NCBI RefSeq assembly: GCF_020379485.1
Contig: NC_063448.1
Location: forward strand, 16,267,726-16,331,725
DNA from: Brassica napus
Taxonomy: Eukaryota; Streptophyta; Magnoliopsida; Brassicales; Brassicaceae
DNA length: 64,000 nucleotides
Reading direction: 5' to 3'
Position numbers and translations under genes: made by a program. Shown in pieces: positions 1 to 12,406 of this stretch (positions within the stretch are counted from its first letter, which is position 1; each line of letters begins with the position of its first letter). Below the pieces are notes generated by a model. That model worked only from the letters and a program-made list of their open reading frames with translations, searched no databases and was not told the origin of the DNA.

Positions 1-1210
1 TTGGTTCCCGTGCATCGGAACTATTGGTTCCCGTGCATCGGAACTATTGGTTCAACAACCAGGTTCAACAAACGGAACTATCTGAAAAAGCAAAATGGAA
101 CTATTGGTCCGAGGATGAACCCCGCCCCGCAGCCCGTCTTCGACGTAGTTCGGTGAGTAGTTCCCATGCATCGGGATCGTCTCATGAACAAAACTCGGTT
201 CCCGCATATGTTTCCGCTCCAGCTCCCGCTGCCCCTCCAGCTGCTGTTCAACAGGATCCGGGGGTCATGCCAGTTGAACTATTGGTTCAACAACCAGGTC
301 GAGAGCATCTCCCGGTTCTCCAACCCAACCCACGACGAGGACATAGCACTTGGTTAGTATTTTTTTTATTTGTAGCATTATGTTTTTTTCCATTAATTAA
401 CTTGCTAACTTGTATTTTTTTTTAAAGGTTCACCAAGTCGAAAAATGGCATTAGCAGGAGCATCAACCAGATGATGTACTCCATGCTCCGTTTTGGATAT
501 TCAAAGTGGAGTGTGATCCCTTCCGACGAACGAGAGTTGTGGTTTCGTCAGTTTGCGGTATAGTAACTCTTCATTTTTTTTAAGTTTTTACATTTTTTTT
601 AAATATATTTACTTATTAAATTATGTTTGTTTTGTAGCAAAAATTCAACTGGCACTCCGATCTCACAGAAACAGTCCGTAAGAAATTCAACAAAAAGGCC
701 ATGGACTCTTCAAAGGTGTCGTTGATTTGGTGGAAGCTGAAATAGCATCTCAATCTCAGCCTCTCTCTGATGACGGCGATTCTACGGGAGCTTCAACCAA
801 CTTGTCTCTATTGCAAATAAATGAGATGGTTGAAAAGGTAATTTTTTTTATTAATATATTTTTTTTATAATGTCGATTACTAACTTGTCCCTATTTACTA
901 ACTTTGAATATTTTTGTAGGCGGTTCCTAAAAGGAAAGGATGCCATTTAGTTAGGTTGGCCCGCCGTGCTTCTTCGTATCCGGCATCTTCTTCGCAAGCT
1001 CCGTATGCCGATCCCATGATTCTCGAGGAGCTACATGACAAAGATGAACGGATTGGGGCATTGGAGGAGCAGAACACCACTATCCTTTCTGAGAATGCCA
1101 CTATCCGTTCGGAGAATGCCACTATCCTTGCTGAGTTGGCATCCCAGAAGAAGTTCAACACCGAGATAATGCAGAAGCTAGATCGTTTGATTTCTTCGAG
1201 TTTTTCTTAG
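1..1210 (+). pseudogene. Ptta/En/Spm-type plant transposase-associated protein, partial
   Basis: Four exons can be read: up to 352, 428-557, 638-837 and 920-1210, each bounded by GT and AG. Exon 1 is rich in Ala, Pro and Gln. The exon 1/2 junction gives His-Ser-Thr-Trp-Phe, and the exon 2/3 region has the aromatic pattern (WFRQFA, then FNWHSDLTETVRKKF) of the Ptta/En/Spm family. Exon 4 ends in a coiled coil with the heptad-like repeat SENATI twice, then a stop at 1210. Exon 3 needs a one-base frame change near 705 to stay open, so this copy is broken. The 5' part is cut by the window edge. The family is widespread in CACTA elements next to the transposase; its role is not settled. Confidence 0.7.
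2..47. repeat. 23-bp tandem repeat, two copies
   Basis: The unit beginning TGGTTCCCGTGCATCGGAAC occurs at 2-24 and 25-47. A third partial start follows at 48 (TGGTTC). The period is not a multiple of three, so each extra copy changes the reading frame of the surrounding exon. Confidence 0.85.
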
Positions 1211-1419
1211 TTTTTTTCTGCTTTTTAAAACTTTCTGAATGTTTTTTTTTCTATTTCGGTTTGTATGAATTTTAAACTTTCTGAATGTTTTTTTCTATTT
1301 CGGTTTGTATGAATTTAAATTCTATAATATTATTAGTTTTAAATTTCAATTTTTTTTTTATTTATTAATTAATTTTTAATATAAAAAAATATATAAAAAT
1401 GCAAAATTAATTCGTTTTT

Positions 1420-1866
1420 AAAATTTGTATATTCCGACGAATTCTGGGCGTCGGAATATACCAACGGACAACGGTTCCTCGGACAATACCGACGGAGAGC
1501 ATTCCTCGAAAAATACTGACGAACCAATGTCCGTCGGTATATTCTGACACCCAGAATTCGTCGGTATATACCGAGGAATCCACTCCGTCGGAATTGTCCG
1601 AGGAACGTTCTCCGTCGGTATATAGTTTTTCCGATGAACTCTGGTCTCGTGTGTCCGCATCGTAATATCGTCGGAAGTTCGTCAGAATTATGTTTCTCGG
1701 TATTCGTCAGAAATTCGTCGGAAGTTATGACGAAATTCCGACGAATTTTTTTTTTCCGACAAAACGATACCGACGGATTAGTTCGTCAGAAATTCGTCGG
1801 AATCGGTCTATTCCGACGAATTTCTGACGATTTCGGCCATCAGAATCCCCATGTTTTCTTGTAGTG
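1420..1866. repeat. CACTA subterminal repeat block with hairpin arms and terminus
   Basis: The motif TTCCGACGAAT and its inverse ATTCGTCGGAA recur more than a dozen times in about 440 bp. A larger inverted repeat is visible: the stretch from about 1431 (ATTCCGACGAATTCTGGG) is mirrored at about 1537-1570 (CCCAGAATTCGTCGGTATAT), and further mirrored pieces lie on both sides. In CACTA elements such subterminal repeats are the transposase binding sites. The block ends in the terminus CTTGTAGTG at 1866. Confidence 0.75.
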
Positions 1867-2009
1867 ATCCCATTAAAACACTAACGGCTGAGATTTTACA
1901 TCTCAGATCTGGATAAGATATGTACTGCCATTTAACCACAACCATCCGATTAAACTCCCTTCCTCATTTTTTTGACGGTCCAGATTAAATTCAATGATAA
2001 ACTTTCTTC

Positions 2010-2040
<31 letters not shown>

Positions 2041-2266
2041 CATTTTTGAGTTTTATTCTTGTCTGTTATGTTCATCAGGTTAGGATAATCTTTGCTAATC
2101 ATCCATCGAAATCCAGGAACCCGAGATTCAACTCTGATTATCGAATCTAAACCGAGGTTTGCTATCTAATCTTTGTTTAACGACTTCTTTTACTGCAATT
2201 TTCTGAAAGTCTCTTTGTTTAACATCTATGTTTCACTTTTTAGGTTTATCTATGGCGGACTAGTGT
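1867..2266. other. Non-coding spacer between CACTA end and MULE ORF
   Basis: No gene is seen. The stretch holds the 29-base C run at 2011-2039 and what may be the 5' leader of the downstream Mutator-like element. No clear Mutator terminal inverted repeat or 9-bp target duplication could be recognised by eye. Confidence 0.4.
2011..2039 (+). repeat. Poly(C) run of 29
   Basis: Twenty-nine consecutive C after TTCTTCG and before ACATTTTTGAG. Homopolymer G/C runs this long are rare in plant DNA. The opposite strand could form a G-quadruplex and this strand an i-motif. The exact length may be uncertain in sequencing. Confidence 0.9.
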
Positions 2267-4313
2267 ATGGTTATCGCCGGTGAATGGAAAACTTCCGACA
2301 ATGGCAGCTGGACATTCGCTATCGACAAACATTATATGTCCAAGATCGTCCCCCTTTCTCCCATGATGACCTTGCTTGAACTGCAAAGCAATGTGTTGAA
2401 GGAGTTTTATCCCAACACTGAAGCGCCCCCATCCGCTGCACTGAGCTATCGGCCGCCTAACACTAAGGAACTTGCCACCGGAATCTCAACACCACCTGTC
2501 ATGCTCACGCACGATGGGTGTGTCTTGTATTTTTTACAGTCATTTTGAAGCACACAAGGGAATGAATCTGTTTGTTATCCTCAACATACACCCGTAACCA
2601 AATCATATGAGCCAAGTAGCTGAGAACCTTTTCCCCTTCACAACCCCTAACCAACCTATCCAAAAAACCAACAACCTTTTCAACCGTTTCATTGGTCCCT
2701 CCCAACCATCTACATTCGCCTTTAAAATTCCTGGTTTTTCTCTTTTTGATGACGAAGATTTCCTGGAAGAGAACCCTATACCACCTTCCAACACAATCGC
2801 TCCATCAAATATTCACTGTTTCTCACTTATCGATGAAACGATTTCATGTGCCGACGAGATGTTAGAGGAGATGTTCAAAAAAGACCCAGGTAACATTGCT
2901 GACAGTTGCAAGACTGAGGAGGAAGAGGAAAACGGTTCAGAGACCGAACTGCCTCTTGGCTTTGAAGATGTACAACCACGTGGGTATGACCATGACTTTT
3001 GGGACACTTTGATTGACAAAGACCTTGGCGGTTCTGATGTACCTGAAGTGATGGCTGGTATCCATGTACCAAAAACTGCTCCACACATCATTCATTGCAC
3101 CAGCAGTGACGCATTTGACCACACTGTGTTAGTATTTGGACAACCGTCCGCGCAGTGGAAGTCTGAACCTAAAGATACTGGTGTACACAGTTTCCCACAT
3201 GTACAACCCAATCCGATGTGCACGAGTACACCGAGATCAGCACCTGACTCAGGCGTACATCATAACAAAGGCCCACATGTACAATACCCCTCCTCATCCA
3301 GATGTACGCCGGGTTCAGCCTCCAAAAAAGGCGTCCACCAGAGAGGTCCACATGTACAACAAAATTCCTCGTCCAGACGTACACCTCCCCTTGCTTCCAC
3401 CAACTCTCCCCAACCTCCCCCTCCCCTCACTCCTCCAGTACGCGAGACGAGGTCACTCTCAGACATCGCTGATGAGGAATTTGACACACCACCACTCTTC
3501 GATGACCTTTCATATGAAGCTGAAGACGTACCCGACTTGAATCTCGATGAAACTAACGAGGAAACATTTGTTAGGAAACTTTATGCAACCCAGCATGACT
3601 GTCAAATTGGCCTAGCTATCTACGCTATCAAGCATCAGTTTCATTTCAGGCAATCCCGCACCACCATGCATTCTTTCGTTTTGAGTTGTCATGATACTCA
3701 TTGCGATTGGCGCATCCTAGCAAAGAAGCTTACAAATTGCGGTTACTACACTATCAAAAAAACCCAACTTCATCATTCCTTCACTATCAATACCCGCAAC
3801 CTTTATAAGAAAAATGCCACATCCAAAATTATTGCACATGTTTACTGCACATGTTTACCGTTCCCGTTACAGCGAACTTACCTATAGACCTAAATCAATG
3901 CAGCTTAGCTTGTTTTGGAAGATCTTCGCATCTCTGCTTCATATATGAAATGCCACAGGGCAAAAGAGCAAACTATAGATGAGACTGTTGGCAACACTGA
4001 GGATTCGTTTGTCAATCTGGAGTCCTACTTTGAGCCGTTGAAAACTACCAATCCCGAAACTGTAACTGCTATAGAAACTGAGCTTGATATTGAAGGTCAT
4101 ACCCGCTTCCTCTTCGCCTTCCTGTTTTTGGTGCTTCAATTCACGGTTTCCGTCGTCTTCGCCCTGTTCTTATTATTGATGGGACACATCTATCGTGTTA
4201 ATAACTCTAAAATTATTTCAGGTCCACATCTTCCTTTTCACTGTCCAGTTACAGTACACTCTCATTTAGTGTCTGAAACCATATTTCATCTTAGCCGCTC
4301 CACATGTCTATAA
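2267..4313 (+). pseudogene. MuDR (Mutator-like) transposase, degraded and 3' truncated
   Basis: Segments in different frames line up as one MULE protein. 2267-2548 is the N-terminal domain (WTFAIDKHYMS). 2607-3887 holds an acidic, Pro-rich middle followed by the MuDR DNA-binding domain, with the Cys/His pattern SCHDTHCDWRILAKKL and HHSFTINTRNLY near its end. 3915-4313 continues with a conserved-looking segment, and the opening of the DDE domain (RPVLIIDGTHL) is readable near 4150-4200 only in a shifted frame. At least three frame changes are needed, and the rest of the catalytic domain and any zinc knuckle are missing. The copy is therefore dead. The family assignment is secure from the binding-domain and IDGTHL motifs; exact limits are not. 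Confidence 0.75.
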
Positions 4314-4676
4314 CACAATTCCTACATCAACTTTATTTTAATTGATTCAAAGTCCCAAAACGGACGCGGCACATGCCACCATGATGCCAATAAACAAACT
4401 CGCTAAGTTCAAGGAAACACCTCCAAAGTAGAAACTAGAATATCATTAAGACCCAAGTGTGGCGAGAGGGGAAACAAACCAAGCCTACGAATAAATTAAA
4501 AGAGAGCTTCTTTCTACGGCTCACGAGACCATTTTGTATAAGTTAGAGTTTGTTATTATATACATCCCGCAAGCCAACGCCATCAGGAAACTTCCACATC
4601 AATACCTAGCTGAACCAACCCTGCATTCACATTTCCCTTGTCACGCTTCTATATATATATATATATATATCAAAGC
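4314..4676. other. Intergenic spacer with an (AT)n microsatellite
   Basis: No gene is seen. An AT dinucleotide tract lies at about 4651-4670. The rest probably contains the 3' UTR and polyadenylation region of the minus-strand DUF1664 gene, which stops at 4677, and remnants of the MULE. Confidence 0.5.
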
Positions 4677-6711
4677 TCACAAGAGAGATACATAACAAGA
4701 TTGCTTTGTAAGTTCATCAAACCTTGATAACAATGGCCTCGACTTGTCACTGGACTTAGTTATACCAATAATCTTCACCGTGGTTACTCCTCCCTCCTCT
4801 GTGCCATTGCTTTCAAGCAGTTCTTCAGCAAAGTTTTTCAGCCCCTGAAAACGATTAAACGAAATATAGTCAATCAGCAAAGAAGAAGTTTCCCTTTTAA
4901 CTCGTTTAGTTTTAAGTGGTTTCAAGCTGATGTGACTTTTACAAATAAGAAAAGACCACCTTGGTTTCAACATCTGCCAGCATATTACGAGCTTTCTGGT
5001 TCACAGGAAGTTGAAGCTGCTCCTGTAAGATTAAATTTTGCATGTGAAAGTTAAATACAAAAGAAGATATCAGGAATATTTTAATAACCCAAAATAAGAG
5101 AGGTATAATTCGATTTAAGAGAAGCGTGTACCATGTCAGGCAGTTTTGTGCTCTTGCCTCCAAAATAGTTATACAAGTGTAGCATGCACACATTTGTAAC
5201 ATCCTGCCACCAGAAAACAAACAGAAACCATGATTATTTGATTTTCAGGTAAATGATGCTGCTAATTAGACTTCATGTGGTGGGTCACAGCTGAAAGAGG
5301 GTGGAACACAAAAGATATATGTACCTGCTTGTATTCCAGTGTGTCCAACTTCCCATCCTGCGAAAAAGTAATAATTAGGGGAGATACTGAAAGGAAAGAA
5401 ATGCTTGAAAGGAGAATTTTGATTGCTGATCTGATCTCAGAGACTAAATGAATGATCTTCAGCCTTGCTCATATATATATGCCTTCAAACATAATGAAAT
5501 TTAAAAAACTCACCAGTCCACTAATCAAATTATTCAATGACGCCAAATCAATCTCAAGTGAGTTGATATCCTCACGAGCCAAGGCGACCTGTTCAGCATT
5601 AACCAAAAAAAAAAAAACACAGTTCATTGGTCAAAGACTGTTCAACACTGTACAGATACATAACAACGAAAGTTAATCACTCTAGTCTTAGGAACTACAA
5701 TCGTAATCCACACCTCTTTCTTGACTCCCTTGGAGAGATCAATCTGCTTTTCTACCTTATCATCCATACTCTGAATCTTTTGCGTTAAATGCCTTTTAGC
5801 AGCCTGAAAAACCAAACGATCATGGATCCCACTTTATGTCTACAGCTTCATGAATCACCAGTAAGTAAAAAAAAAACTAACCGCGAGGGTCACGGAAACT
5901 TGCTCCAGATTCTTGGTCAAGTTAGCCACGGCAGTAGCCATGTTGGCTTTAGTCACGTACATAAGGTCAGTAAACGAGAGTCCCTAACCAATGAACAAAA
6001 CAAAGACATTTTCTACTTCCCCCTTTTAAAAAAATTGCTTACAAGAATGAAACCTAACATGATTCATCTCACCTTCCACCACATGTAACCATATCCTAAG
6101 ACTCCCAATACCGCAGCAGGAACAACAAGAGCTTGTAAGTTTGCTGCTCACACAAACACACACACAAAGGAGAAACAAACGTGATGAGCAAGAAACACTA
6201 AAAGCTTTCCTGATACAAATACTTCGGAACAAATACAATACCACCAGAAACTCCATCCATGACCGTTATCTGCCGCGCTGAAGCTAACTGCCTAACCTCC
6301 ATGGCCAATCTACGAACCTTCAAATCATCACCAATCAACAAGATTCCTCTCACCAATAAGCCTAAATCAAAAACAGGAGCTAGCAAAGTACCTGGGAAGC
6401 TACGGCGTCGGAATCATCATAATCTCCCTCGGATCTCTCCATACCTTTCACCAGAGACTATCGAAACAACAATAAGTCAAATTTTTCCAAGGAGAGTAAA
6501 AGGAAATAAGCTCAGAGTACCTGCAGTTCACCCAATATATCCGATAATTTGCCGTTCTTCATCATGATCGTACCAGTATAGCCTTGTTATTCCGAATCAC
6601 ACATTTAGTGGTAGTGAGGAAGGTAACATTGAAGAGAGAAAAGCGAGTGAAAATACCTGCTCCGGCTAAGATTATGATCCTCGATAAGCCAACTCCGGCT
6701 TGCATCGCCAT
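4677..6711 (-). CDS. DUF1664 family membrane/coiled-coil protein (about nine exons)
   Basis: The start is the ATG at 6711. Exons 6711-6657, 6582-6521, 6457-6392 and 6317-6242 join in frame through GT/AG borders, and further exons run down to the last one, 4844-4677, ending in a stop. The N-terminus (MAMQAGVGLSRIIILAGAG) is a hydrophobic segment. After it come a Lys/Gly-rich region, a second short hydrophobic segment (VLGVLGYGYMWWK, about 6090-6140) and then a helical coiled coil with VTKANMATAVANLTKNLEQV. This order is that of plant DUF1664 proteins of about 300 residues; their function is unknown. No stop or frameshift was found in the exons followed, so this looks like the one intact host gene of the window. 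A TATA-like stretch lies about 55 bp upstream on the minus strand. Confidence 0.85.
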
Positions 6712-7171
6712 TGCTCCGACTGTTTTACTCCGACGCCGCCGCAGCTTTCCGTCTGATCTCGAATAAATATATGTAGGTATTACAGTACTATTAAGATATT
6801 CCTTTTCGAGTTTACTTGTGAAAACGTCGTCGTCTCTAGGTCAATTTGAAATAAGACGGAAGAATGGTTCAACCGGTCGGTCCAGCTTTCAAAATGCTAA
6901 TATATTAACAACGTAATTCTATCATTTATAGATCTTGAAATTATAGTAGATATTAATTACATTGTTATTTATTTGAATTTTGAGTTAACATTTTAAATAA
7001 AATTACAAACCAAAATAAATAAAAAATATTAAGTTGAAAATCTATCTGATAAAACTGAAAAAAGAATCAAAAATGGTTGAGAAAATACTACATATATATA
7101 GTCTAATGATCTTTGATGATAAGCTTATTAAATAATTAAAGTAACGATGGCTTAAATATGGTTATGGGAGC
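6712..7171. promoter_or_regulatory. Short intergenic region, presumed DUF1664 promoter and UTP20 terminator
   Basis: This 460-bp, AT-rich gap separates the minus-strand DUF1664 start from the minus-strand UTP20 stop. A TATA-like run (TATATTTAT on the minus strand) lies near 6765. No other motif could be supported by eye. Confidence 0.4.
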
Positions 7172-10100
7172 TCAAGAACGTGACCATCTATCCATTTTAC
7201 TCCTCATAATCCTCCTCTTCTTGTTAGCCTTGTTCTTCGAAGCTACCTTCAGTTTCCTCTTTGCGTTTCTCTCAGGGTTCACCACCGCCATTTCCTTCTC
7301 TTCTCGCCTCCTCTTCTGCCTTTTCACTTCCAAACTCTTTTTGATTTCGCTGTAAACTTTCACAAGCATCTGAACGCCTCAGCTCCTGTCTCTTATACTG
7401 TCTCTCACCTCTTCAGCTAGCTGTTCCAACTCGTCTGTGATGGCTTTCCCTGTAAACCCTTGGCAAACTTTGTATAAAGGAAGCAGAATCCTGAAGGCGT
7501 ATAGGCGACACTCTTCCTGATTCAAGTTTGAGGCACACTCTTTATAGACGTTGAACACTATTCTCATCTGATGAGAGTCCACATCAAACGCAAGCTTCCG
7601 ACCAATACACTTCTTACATCATCTAGGCCTTTCAGGTCGCCTGAAGTAGTAGTAAGAGCACAGAAAAGTAGACCTTACTTTCCCTGAATCAAATACTAGA
7701 AAGGCTTCCATGAACTTCCCTTGCACATCACTGTCGAGACTTGACCAGTACTCATCATCTGTTTGTCCGATCATTGAATGAAGTCCAGTGACAGCAAAAA
7801 CAATATTCTCCCTGAGATAATCTTCTTCAGTGGTATCATTGTTTTTGTTGACGACTCTGTTGCGGTCCACCTTTAGCTTTAACTGGAAGCAAAGAGAAGC
7901 AGCTACCATGAAAAGGCTACCAAGACTTCCGTAGACTTGGCTAGTTTCTTGAAATAATAGTTCAGGAGCCGGCATGTTGTAGTTTGCAACCACTCATGTC
8001 GGTGCAACAACAACTTAAAACACCATTGTCCAAACATCCTACAAAAATAAGAAGAAAAATTAGATCAAACATCAAATCGTAGAAGAAGAAAAATTATTTA
8101 TATCAAATGACCAACGAGACAAAAACTTGTAACATTACCTTAAAATCTTCTTGAGAATCTTCGTGAAAACATAAATGAGGAAACTGCTTGAGCATCTTTT
8201 CTATCATAACCAGAGAGTAGTATGCTTCCTTCCATAAGGGAATACTGCCTTCCTCAACAGTGTTTTGCAATTTTAGAGCTGACTCCAAAATCGTTTTAGC
8301 CTCTTTCAACAGTATACTGCATTTTTTTCTCTGGAAACTTTTTCTCGGCTTCAATGAATAACCCCAATACCTGCTCATGCATCCAAACAAATGAATGAGA
8401 GTTATCAACTGCCGCAAGAAGGTACGCTCATACTCCAAAAACAGCCAAGTTTTGTGACAATGTTACAAGCAATAAATACTTAATATGAAGCATTATGTAC
8501 CTTTGCTCCTCTAACCCGTGAGTTCTCCTGCTTATACCAACCCAGAGAGAGCTTAAGACTGGACTTATAATTAGTCATGCAGCCTATGAGAAGCTTCATC
8601 ACATCACAAATCTTGGCCAGCAACTTTTGATCATTCTCTCTTTCCAAATGAAGAGCAAGCTCAATAAACAAGTTTTGAGACTGGTGGCCAACAACTGACT
8701 GGTGGCCTAGAGAAGGTTTCGACTGCTTGCCAGGATTAGGATCTGGGAATTTATGGATAAGCTTTTGAAGAACGTCAAGAACTGCTTCTCTTCCAGTTGA
8801 ATGTTCACAGCTGGAAGAAGATAAACTCATTTACTATTTGAAAAGAAGAAATAAAGGGCCAAATTTCACAAAGCTTTATTGCACCTCAGGTTTTTCTGCA
8901 GAAAGTTAAAATGTCCTTCTAGGCGTTTCTCGGAAGATGCATAATTGACCAAAAACTCTACTAGTATATCTCCACATTTGTTGCGGATTGATTTATCCTG
9001 ATGTGTTATCATCAACCTTGAAACCTGGTCGACAACATCATATATCTTCGAAACTTTGAGCTTCTTTCTCACAATGGCCTTGAGAAGTGAAAGAGAAGCA
9101 ACAGAGGAATCCGATTCCAGATCAGAAAACATACGGAACTGAATCAACATTTTCAACTCCTCAGATGATAACTTGAAGTTATCATTGCTGACAAGAGCTG
9201 TTAACAGCTTAAGGCATGACTGCACTAGAGTACTACTGGAACTCACAGCAGACTGAGCAATGGCTAACACTTTGGTTTTCACTTCACGTGCTTCAGACTT
9301 GAAGGAAGGCAGTTGAAGCCTTAACAATGCAGTGAAACATTTAGTAGATGAAGACACAACATCTTCTTCATACACAGAGCTCAAACAACCAACAAGTAGT
9401 TTGACAAACGGATCCAGCTCGACACCAGCTCTTCGTTAGTATTGTTGGGTTGGATTCTGTTCAGTCTGTTATGCAATAAGTCCAAAGCAAACACCGTGAT
9501 GAGATAAGGACATGACTTGGCACCAGAAGTGTCTTGTATACGCCTCGATTTCCTTTTCTTTTTGGATGGCTGAGAAGATTTTTGACCTCTAAGACCACTC
9601 TTGTTGTCGTCAACACGGTGATATATAAAACAGAAAAGATCTCCTTGATCAACAGATGGGTTGCCTTCAAGACCAATTGCAATATGCTTTAACATATCCT
9701 TAAGCGCTGATTTTAGCTTTGAAGTCATAGGCCCTTGCAGCTGTTTAGTGACCGGAGAAAGTAGCGTCAATGCATGGCTTCTGAACGTTACATTTTCAGC
9801 AATCAATCTCAGAGAATCAAGTGACTTGTGTTTTATCGTTTCTTTCTTCTTCTTCCTCCTCCTAATTGAATCTTTCTTATCCTCTTTCTGTTCATCAACA
9901 TCTCCAAGGATATCTGCTTTCACCACATCAAGAAGATCTTCCAAACAATGATCCAACTTCCACCCCGTAGGACTAGGCAGGCACTTCGATAAGATGTGAT
10001 TGACAGTGTACCCCAGCACATGCACCTCAGATCCTTTTGTTAATAGAGAAACTAGCTTCTTAAGGACAAGTTGCAAGTAATTCTCCAGGCCAAGCTCCTT

Positions 10101-11747
10101 CAAACAAGCAGCCAGAGCTTTTCTGGCTCCCTCACGTGTGCTCTCCATCGGGTCCCTCAAAAAATTGGAAAGTTTATTGACTAAAGAATCTATGTTTGAG
10201 TCCATTATCTCTTTGGGAAGTAGCTTCAGAACCTTCACAGCAGCTACATAGGCGTTGAAATTAACGCCATCAGATTCAGAATCAAACAGCTTTGTTATCT
10301 TTGGGTACAAGGTTTTCTCAAGGCAACCCCTAATCTCCTCGTGAGCCTCACCACCTTTTGCAAAATGAAACTTGTCCAAAATCAAGCAGACGAGATTCAA
10401 CAGACGCTTCATCTCTTGGAAACACCGATTCAATAGAGCGTAGTACAAGTTCCAACTCATATGAGCAGACAGGGATGCAAGGGCTTCTTCGCATGCATCA
10501 CGGACATTTTCATCTTTACTATTTTGACCCTTTTTAACTCGACCTTTACTATCTTGACCTTTTCTTTCTTGTCCATCAAGCAACATGTTGAAAAAGATTG
10601 AGACCAAGAGTTTTCTCACAACTCCCTGCAACCCCAACAGAAATTGGTCACAAGTCCATTGAAACTACAAAAATAGTGATCAAAGAATCTAAGAGATCAC
10701 CTCAGGCAGACTGCTATCTTTGATCTCCTTGGCAAAACTGTTGATTGCCTTTGCTCTACGGTGTGCCTACAAGACATTCAAAAGAACAGTCATTGTAAGT
10801 TTTCCATCATCTTTCATAAGCGATAAGTTGCTTCATCCTCACCACAACACAAAATACAACCTGTTAAGAATCCATTCTGATAAAATGACTTACCTGAATG
10901 TTAAAGACGTTTTTAAAGAAATCAAGGTCATCGTTCTCAGAACACAAAGGTCTGAAGGCAGCAAGATTCCCGGAATCTGGAAGGCTCATCACCATTTTGC
11001 GTATCAAAAGAATCTCCCCCTGCAGCAAAATAATTTGCTTATTAAAAAAAATATCTAAAACCATGAGTACCAGCATGGCCATAGAAATTCACTCATGACA
11101 GACTTAGAAAGGGTCTTTGTACCTTTCCACTTGAGATTCCGTTGTTTACTGCATCGCCAATGTGTTTCAAAATAAACTTATTCATAATCCACAACACGCG
11201 ATCGCCTGTCCATCTTGCAACGGATTTTGAAACCTCTTTGCCACTGTCGGAATGTGCTGAGGCCTCTTGGCAAAGTAAAGAGGCTGAAAATTCAATAAAA
11301 GTGCACAAGAGGTTACATGCACAATCCTTTAGCATAACTTCTTTTGATGTCATGTTGTATAGACTCTGTGAGAGAATGATCATCATGTGCTGCTCCGAGG
11401 ATTCATTAAAGAAATCCACATCAATGTTGGCATAAGCATCCATTATCGTTTCATAGTCAAGGTCATCAACTTCCATGGGTGAGGTTGCATTCATATCGCT
11501 TACGCATTTGGCCTGTAAGACAGACAAACCAATAGTTTGTTACAATCTCAAACGCAAAAGATAAAAAAAAAAGGAAGATGGCAGGCGCTTACCACTCGAT
11601 ATAGAGAAAAGTCGATTTTCGCAAGAGACTCAAGAAGGTTACAAATGCATAATCGGACATCAGGTTCAGCGTCAACAAGCAGAGGAGAGACTATCTATAA
11701 TTTTGTTAGTACTATCACCCCCAAGCAACGATGTGATGTCTTGAATG

Positions 11748-12280
11748 TGTTGACATGAAGAGAATAAAGAGCAAGAATAAAGACATGAAAAACATGATTA
11801 ATCATGGACAGGAGATTATGGACAGGAGATCATAGACAGAAAATCATGGACAGGAGATCATGGACAGAAAATTATGGACAGGAAAACTGAAGCAAGGAAA
11901 TGTTTGAGACTGATTTAAATATCTTGCCTGAAGTCTTGGACGAATTTAAACAAGTGGAAGCAACTGGATAGAGCTGTTGGAGTGTGGAAACGAGCCAAAG
12001 TCACATGATATGCTAAGGAAAGAAGAGAGAAGAGAGTTGTCACTATCCGAAAGTGACTTCCCCAAATATGGTCTCCATTAGTTTATTCATCTCCATTTGT
12101 TTATTCATTCTCATTGTCTTATTCTCCTTTGCTAGATCTATTTATGTAACTATAGTAGACACTAAATCAATCAATACATCCTCATTACTCTCTCTCAGAT
12201 TCTTAGAAAACCCTAGCAATACATTCTCTTTGTTCTTGATAAATCATACAAACCATTCTCATAATCCATTCATTTCAACA
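11748..12280 (+). repeat. 5' LTR of copia 1
   Basis: 533 bp, TG...CA. It includes a cluster of the imperfect 15-16 bp unit ATCATGGACAGGAGA at about 11803-11885, with more copies than the 3' LTR has, which explains most of the length difference between the two LTRs. Confidence 0.95.
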
Positions 12281-12292
12281 TGGTATCAGAGC
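12281..12292 (+). other. Primer-binding site of copia 1 (initiator Met tRNA)
   Basis: TGGTATCAGAGC directly follows the 5' LTR. This is the standard complement to the 3' end of the plant initiator methionine tRNA used by copia elements. Confidence 0.9.
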
Positions 12293-12406
12293 AACAAAGC
12301 TCTTGAAACCTTTCTTACTTCCGCAAAATCAAATACTCTGTTCCTGTTCTTGTGTTCTTCATCTCCTTACCCTGTTCTTAACCTTGTTCTTGTTACATTC
12401 TGAAAG

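Larger units (their letters stand above)
1..1866 (+). mobile_element. CACTA (En/Spm) DNA transposon, right part only
   Basis: The right edge ends in the bases CTTGTAGTG, the inverse of the CACTACAAG terminus typical of Brassicaceae CACTA elements. Inside lie a Ptta/En/Spm-type ORF (1-1210), an AT-rich spacer and a block of subterminal repeats (about 1420-1860), which is the usual CACTA order. The left end is outside the window, so the target duplication cannot be tested. The ORF has a frameshift, so the copy is probably non-autonomous. Superfamily placement rests on terminus plus protein type. Confidence 0.8.
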
